Positions 5,461 through 9,589 of a DNA stretch of 9,589 nt are shown here, piece by piece (the stretch's first letter is position 1; every line of letters starts with the position of its first letter). Location: the NCBI GenBank assembly GCA_003161815.1, contig PMNN01000245.1, forward strand, positions 3,622-13,210. Direction: 5' to 3'. Origin of the DNA: Methanobacterium sp. Its GTDB lineage: Archaea > Methanobacteriota > Methanobacteria > Methanobacteriales > Methanobacteriaceae. Under the pieces are notes generated by a model. The model saw only the letters and a program-made list of their open reading frames with translations, made no database searches and had not been told where the DNA came from. Position numbers and translations under genes: made by a program.

Positions 5461-6681
5461 TTGGATATAATAGTGGCCAAATTCGGAGGAACATCCATTG
5501 GTGATGGAGAGAAAATAAAAAAAGCAGCCGAATCAGTGGTTAAAGAATATATGAAAGGCACTAAAGTGGTAGTAGTGGTATCCGCTATTAATAAAACCAC
5601 TGATGAGATTATAAATATTGTTAATGAATCTATAGGAGACTCCGTTAATGAAAAGCAGTTAGCTGAGATTATCTCCATGGGTGAAGTTACCAGTGTACGA
5701 ATATTCTCATCTACAATCGAATCTTTAGGTGTTAAATCCGAATATCTAGATCCATTTAAAGATAATTGGCCCGTTATTACTGATAGTAACTATTTAAATG
5801 CTAAAATTGATTTTGAAGCCACAGAGAAGAAATCTAAGGAGCTTTTAAAACTCTTAGATCAGGGGATTATACCTGTACTCTGCGGCTTCCTGGGTAAAGA
5901 TAAAAATGGTAATATAACCACTCTAGGCAGAGGTGGAAGTGATATAACAGCATTCCTATTAGGGCACACTCTAAAGGCAAAAGAAGTGATTATAGTAACC
6001 GATGTGGGTGGAGTAATGTCCACGGATCCTAATAAGCTTCAATCTGCTAAGAAGCTTGATAAGATATCTGTAGAGGAAATGAGGGATCTAGCCACTCACG
6101 GCGCTCAAGTGTTACATCCTTATTCATTGAGATATAAGGATCCCTTAATTAACGCTAAAATCATCGGTTATGAGCATGGTGACCTCTCCGCTATTGGAAC
6201 AGAAATTATAGGTCCCTCAGAGAATGAAATGCTTAAAACCACCGCCTTAAATGATGAACCCATAAGTGTAATAGCAGTGGTGGGTGAAGAGATTTTAACT
6301 AAAAGCGGAGTGCTAGCAGACCTCACGGACGCATTATCCGAGAATAAAATTAATATTTACGGTATATCCACTGGACAGAATAGTATAACCATCTTTGTAG
6401 ATAAATCCATCGCTGACCAGGCTCATGAGATATTACATGATGTAGTGGTGGATAATGAACATTTAAGCAGTCTTTCATTGGGTAGGGAAATCGCTATGAT
6501 CACGGTTGCCAGTCAGGATTTTATTGATACTCCTGGAATAATCACTAAAATAACCGAGCCTTTACGTAAAAAAAATATTAATATCGTGGAGATTTCTTCA
6601 AGTCAAACTAGTGTAGTTATTTTCGTGGATTGGAATGATGGTAAGAAAGCTTATGGAATGGTGAGGAGTGTCTTGGAATGA
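5461..6681 (+). CDS. lysC: Aspartate kinase with two C-terminal ACT domains
   Basis: The 406-residue enzyme phosphorylates aspartate to aspartyl phosphate, the first step of the aspartate family. The catalytic amino-acid-kinase domain has KFGGTS (7-12), GRGGSD (156-161), [12 protein letters not shown] (179-190) and [11 protein letters not shown] (212-222). Two ACT domains follow, at about 268-330 and 343-406. In this family they bind lysine or threonine for feedback control; which amino acid acts here cannot be read. There is no homoserine dehydrogenase fusion. The start is TTG at 5461 with GGTGA at 5450-5454, 32 bases after the S17e stop; starting there puts the KFGGTS strand at the usual distance from the N-terminus. 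The end overlaps dapA by four bases (ATGA). In methanogens its product also feeds threonine and methionine and, through aspartate semialdehyde, the aromatic pathway. Confidence 0.96.
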   Translation: MDIIVAKFGGTSIGDGEKIKKAAESVVKEYMKGTKVVVVVSAINKTTDEIINIVNESIGDSVNEKQLAEIISMGEVTSVRIFSSTIESLGVKSEYLDPFKDNWPVITDSNYLNAKIDFEATEKKSKELLKLLDQGIIPVLCGFLGKDKNGNITTLGRGGSDITAFLLGHTLKAKEVIIVTDVGGVMSTDPNKLQSAKKLDKISVEEMRDLATHGAQVLHPYSLRYKDPLINAKIIGYEHGDLSAIGTEIIGPSENEMLKTTALNDEPISVIAVVGEEILTKSGVLADLTDALSENKINIYGISTGQNSITIFVDKSIADQAHEILHDVVVDNEHLSSLSLGREIAMITVASQDFIDTPGIITKITEPLRKKNINIVEISSSQTSVVIFVDWNDGKKAYGMVRSVLE

Positions 6682-7568
6682 AACTGGAAGGAACAATAGT
6701 TGCTATGGTAACTCCATTCAACGATGAGGATGTAGTTGACGAAACAGGAATTAGAGAGAACATAAATTATTTAATAGATAGGGGAGTGGAAGGTGTACTG
6801 GCAGCGGGAACAACAGGTGAATCCGCTACCATAACCCATGATGAACAACGTAAGATGATTGACATCATGGTGGATGAGGTTAATGGTAGAGTTAAATCCA
6901 TCGCCGGAGCCGGTAGTAACTCTTCAAAAGAAGCCCTGGGACTGGTGAAGTACGCTGAGAAAGCCGGTGCAGATGCAGCTTTAGTTATAACACCCTATTA
7001 TAACAAACCACAACCTCATGGACTTTATGAACATTATCGAATGCTCACAGAATCCACTAATATTCCTATAATAGTTTATAATGTCCCGTCACGTACCGGA
7101 ACCGATATCGATGTGGATACCATTGGTAAAGTGGCGGAATTAGATAACATTATAGCTATTAAAGAGGCTAATCCTGACTTAGATAAAGTTAGTCAAATCA
7201 TGAAGAAACTAAAATCATTAGGTAATAATGATTTTAGTGTTATATCCGGTAATGATAATCTGACTTTACCTATGATCTCATTGGGAGCTAAAGGCGTTAT
7301 AAGCGTGTTAGCAAACGTCGACCCAGCTCGTATGAGCGCTCTTGTGCGGAATGCTTTGGAAGGTGATTACAATGAAGCTCAGAGAATTCATTATGAACTT
7401 TATGATTTAATGAAAGTATTATTCATTGAATCTAATCCTGTTCCCGCTAAAACAGCTCTTAACTTGATGAATCGTCCAGCTGGTAATGTGCGCATGCCAC
7501 TGGGATCCCTGAAGGAAGAGAATAAACCCCGGGTGAAAAAGGTTCTCCAGGATTTAAAGCTAATATAA
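6678..7568 (+). CDS. dapA: 4-hydroxy-tetrahydrodipicolinate synthase
   Basis: The 296-residue (beta/alpha)8 aldolase condenses pyruvate with aspartate semialdehyde, the committed step of lysine and diaminopimelate synthesis. Active-site residues line up with E. coli DapA with an offset of one: Schiff-base lysine K162 ([10 protein letters not shown]), Y134 (VYNVPSRTG), T45-T46 (AAGTTGES), Y108 (TPYYNKPQ) and R139. Related aldolases such as N-acetylneuraminate lyase or KDG aldolase share the fold, but R139 and the dapB/asd neighbours point to DapA. The start overlaps the lysC stop (ATGA) and has GAGGAGTG at 6663-6670. In Methanobacteriales lysine also goes into pseudomurein peptides, so demand is high. 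Confidence 0.96.
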   Translation: MKLEGTIVAMVTPFNDEDVVDETGIRENINYLIDRGVEGVLAAGTTGESATITHDEQRKMIDIMVDEVNGRVKSIAGAGSNSSKEALGLVKYAEKAGADAALVITPYYNKPQPHGLYEHYRMLTESTNIPIIVYNVPSRTGTDIDVDTIGKVAELDNIIAIKEANPDLDKVSQIMKKLKSLGNNDFSVISGNDNLTLPMISLGAKGVISVLANVDPARMSALVRNALEGDYNEAQRIHYELYDLMKVLFIESNPVPAKTALNLMNRPAGNVRMPLGSLKEENKPRVKKVLQDLKLI

Positions 7569-7619
7569 AACTATTTTTATATCTGTTTAATCCTTAAAAT
7601 TAATATTTTTTACCACTAA

Positions 7620-7630
7620 TTTTTTTTTTT
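7620..7630 (+). terminator. T11 tract between dapA and dapB, possible terminator
   Basis: Eleven T in a row lie 52 bases past the dapA stop in the 108-bp gap to dapB, the widest gap within the operon, with a T6 tract shortly before. Oligo-T tracts can terminate archaeal transcription without a hairpin. If active it would split or attenuate the operon so that dapB and asd are expressed at a different level. No convincing TATA box for a separate dapB promoter is seen. Confidence 0.35.
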
Positions 7631-7676
7631 AATATCCACTTTTATCAAAATATTTATGGAGAGAGGTAAAAATAAT

Positions 7677-8498
7677 ATGATTAATATCGCGGTAACCGGC
7701 GCAGCTGGTAGAATGGGTTCAAAAATCATTAAAAACATCCTAGAGCAGGATGACATGAATATTGCAGCAGCAGTAGAAACACCCGACACTCCTTTGGAGG
7801 GGAAAGACATAGGGGAAGTAATAGGAGTAGGGAATATAGGAGTTGAAATTACCCCTGCTAATAAACTAGAGGAAGTATTAACAAAAGTAAAACCGGATGT
7901 ACTAGTAGATTTCACTATAGCAAATGCAGCCGTTAAAACTATAAAAACAGCCTCAATTAATAATGTGAATCTAGTGGTGGGAACCACTGGTTTCTCGGAT
8001 GAAGAAATGACTGAGATAAAGGAAGCCATCACATTGAATAAAGTAAAAGCAGTTATAGCTCCTAACATGGCTGTAGGAGTTAATGTATTCTTTAAAGTAA
8101 TCAAAGATTTAGCACCTATACTATCAGATTATGATATTGAGATAATTGAAGCTCATCACAAACATAAGAGAGATGCACCTTCAGGAACCGCGGTTAAAGT
8201 CTTTGAAATCATAGCACACGAACTTGAAGACGAATCAAAGAAAACATGTGTTTACGGGAGAAATGGATTAGTAGGTGAGAGAACAGCTGAAGAGATAGGT
8301 ATGCACGCAATTCGCGGTGGAGACATAATAGGCGACCACACTGTACTATTCGCTGGTGATGGTGAACGATTAGAAATTACACACCGAGCTAGTAGTCGGC
8401 AGGCATTTGTAAATGGAGTTATGAAGGCTGTAAGGTATATTCCAATAGCTGAAAAAGGTAAAATAAGTGATATGGCTGATGTACTCGGTTTAAAATAG
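7677..8498 (+). CDS. dapB: 4-hydroxy-tetrahydrodipicolinate reductase
   Basis: The 273-residue NAD(P)H-dependent reductase turns the DapA product into tetrahydrodipicolinate. The N-terminal Rossmann domain has VTGAAGRMG (6-14) and VGTTGF (101-106); the C-terminal domain has the signature EAHHKHKRDAPSGTA (158-172) with catalytic H160 and K164, equal to E. coli H159 and K163. An in-frame ATG at 7656 would add seven residues (MERGKNN), but the ribosome binding site AGAGGT (7662-7667) lies between the two ATGs and serves 7677, and this start gives the usual DapB N-terminus. The next enzyme in Methanobacteriales is expected to be the LL-diaminopimelate aminotransferase DapL, which is not in the window. 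Confidence 0.96.
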   Translation: MINIAVTGAAGRMGSKIIKNILEQDDMNIAAAVETPDTPLEGKDIGEVIGVGNIGVEITPANKLEEVLTKVKPDVLVDFTIANAAVKTIKTASINNVNLVVGTTGFSDEEMTEIKEAITLNKVKAVIAPNMAVGVNVFFKVIKDLAPILSDYDIEIIEAHHKHKRDAPSGTAVKVFEIIAHELEDESKKTCVYGRNGLVGERTAEEIGMHAIRGGDIIGDHTVLFAGDGERLEITHRASSRQAFVNGVMKAVRYIPIAEKGKISDMADVLGLK

Positions 8499-8546
8499 TA
8501 AAATATTTTATTTAAGAGTTTAAATTTAATTGGTGGGGTAAAAAAA

Positions 8547-8570
8547 ATGATAGGTGATTATTTATGGTGA
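8547..8570 (+). other. Possible 7-codon leader frame overlapping the asd start
   Basis: ATG at 8547 opens a frame MIGDYLW that stops with TGA at 8568-8570, overlapping the first seven bases of asd. GGTGGGG at 8532-8538 is at ribosome binding distance from it. It could couple translation to asd or be a chance frame in the leader; the asd ribosome binding site (AGGTGAT, 8552-8558) lies inside it, so ribosomes on the short frame would cover that site. Confidence 0.25.
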
Positions 8571-9589
8571 ATGTGGGAATACTTGGAGCAACGGGAATGG
8601 TAGGGCAGCGTTTTATAGAATTATTAGGCGATCACCCTGATTTAGAGTTAACCACTCTCACTGCCTCGAAAAGATCAGCAGGAAAAAAATATGAAGATGC
8701 AGTAACCTGGTACTTAGACTGTAAAATACCAGAAATAGCCCGCAATATTACAGTGGTTGATACTGAACCGAATGAAGTTAAAGATGTAGATATTGTTTTT
8801 TCAGCTTTACCCGCAGACATTGCAAGAGTCGTTGAACCTAAATTCGCTGAAGCCGGTATGATAGTGGCGTCTAACGCTGCTGCTATGCGAATGGAGCCTG
8901 ATGTACCACTAGTTATTCCTGAAGTTAATCCAGAACACTTGGAATTAATAGATTTGCAACGGAAAAATAGGGGTTGGGATGGATTTATTGTAACGAACCC
9001 TAACTGTTCTACGATTGCCCTAGCCATGACACTGAAACCGCTCTATGATCAATTTGACTTGGAAAGAGTTTATGTCTCCACTATGCAGGCTGTATCTGGT
9101 GCAGGATATAATGGAGTATCTTCGATGGCTATTGTGGATAATCTGGTGCCCTTTATTGGTGGAGAGGAGGAGAAAATGGAAAATGAAACATTACATCTTC
9201 TAGGTGATTTGGATGGTAATGTGGTTACTCCAGCATCCTTCGGAGTCAGCACCTCCTGTCATCGTGTAGCTGTATTAGATGGGCATACTGAAGCAGTTTT
9301 TATTCAGATGAATGAAGAATTCCATGTGGATGATGTTAAAAAAAGTTTCCAAGAATTCCAGGGTCTACCTCAAAAACTTGATCTTTTCTCAGCACCAGCA
9401 GCACCGATAATAATCAGAGAAGAAGAAGATAGACCTCAACCTCGTATGGACCGGAACACTGAACGCGGAATGGCAGTTACTGTAGGGCGAATACGACAGG
9501 ATACTGTTTTCAATGAAAGCCTTAAATATATTCTAGTTGGTCATAATACCATTAGAGGCGCTGCAGGAGCGTCTATACTTAATGCAGAA
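8564..9589 (+). CDS. asd: Aspartate-semialdehyde dehydrogenase, archaeal type, 3' end cut
   Basis: Reading from ATG at 8564 gives 342 codons open to the right edge. The enzyme reduces aspartyl phosphate to aspartate semialdehyde with NADPH. The N-terminal nucleotide-binding loop is [13 protein letters not shown] (5-17); the catalytic cysteine is C148 in TNPNCST; the C-terminal domain has [10 protein letters not shown] (176-185) and [15 protein letters not shown] (231-245), in which H241 is the likely catalytic base. The type with this motif order and length (about 350 residues) is found in archaea and fungi; only about 5-12 residues appear to be missing. AGGTGAT at 8552-8558 supports the start. 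It follows dapB by 65 bases and supplies the substrate of DapA and, in methanogens without DAHP synthase, of the dehydroquinate pathway. Confidence 0.96.
   Translation, partial: MVNVGILGATGMVGQRFIELLGDHPDLELTTLTASKRSAGKKYEDAVTWYLDCKIPEIARNITVVDTEPNEVKDVDIVFSALPADIARVVEPKFAEAGMIVASNAAAMRMEPDVPLVIPEVNPEHLELIDLQRKNRGWDGFIVTNPNCSTIALAMTLKPLYDQFDLERVYVSTMQAVSGAGYNGVSSMAIVDNLVPFIGGEEEKMENETLHLLGDLDGNVVTPASFGVSTSCHRVAVLDGHTEAVFIQMNEEFHVDDVKKSFQEFQGLPQKLDLFSAPAAPIIIREEEDRPQPRMDRNTERGMAVTVGRIRQDTVFNESLKYILVGHNTIRGAAGASILNAE

Noticed and set aside
7656..7676. Upstream in-frame ATG of dapB
   Set aside because: The ribosome binding site lies between this ATG and 7677, and the extra seven residues precede the normal DapB N-terminus.

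Overview
The window looks like chromosomal DNA of a methanogenic archaeon of the Methanobacteriales (Methanobacterium-like). The base composition is AT-rich, the ribosome binding sites are of the AGGTGAT type, and two operon genes start with TTG. The markers are archaeal: a GHMP-type shikimate kinase, ribosomal protein S17e, archaeal-type aspartate-semialdehyde dehydrogenase, and a small CPYC redox protein next to cbiD. From memory, the order of shikimate kinase, chorismate mutase, S17e, aspartate kinase, dapA, dapB and asd resembles a block in Methanothermobacter thermautotrophicus; I could not check this.

Left part (1-2401), all on the minus strand: the N-terminal 290 residues of a GT4 glycosyltransferase that runs off the left edge, then cbiD (cobalamin/corrinoid ring methylation), then a small thioredoxin/glutaredoxin-like protein 44 bp upstream of cbiD. 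Perfect short dyads lie in the promoter regions of the glycosyltransferase and the redox gene.

Middle (2402-4063), AT-rich and mostly non-coding: an unrecognised minus-strand small gene interrupted by one in-frame TAA (3091 to 2825), two consecutive inverted repeats just past its 3' end (2721-2809), and a stand-alone CheY-like receiver domain (3322-3750) that ends where family relatives usually continue into sensor or kinase domains.

Right part (4064-9589), a tightly packed plus-strand operon: aroK, aroQ, rps17e, lysC, dapA, dapB and asd (3' end cut by the window). Several junctions overlap by 4 to 14 bases. The biochemical logic is clear. LysC and Asd make aspartate semialdehyde; DapA and DapB take it towards diaminopimelate and lysine. 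In methanogens that lack DAHP synthase, aspartate semialdehyde is also the precursor of dehydroquinate, so the same intermediate feeds the pathway served by the shikimate kinase and chorismate mutase at the head of the operon. No tRNA, rRNA, insertion sequence or CRISPR array was seen. Most of the window is ordinary core metabolism; the items worth a second look are in the middle non-coding stretch and in regulatory details.
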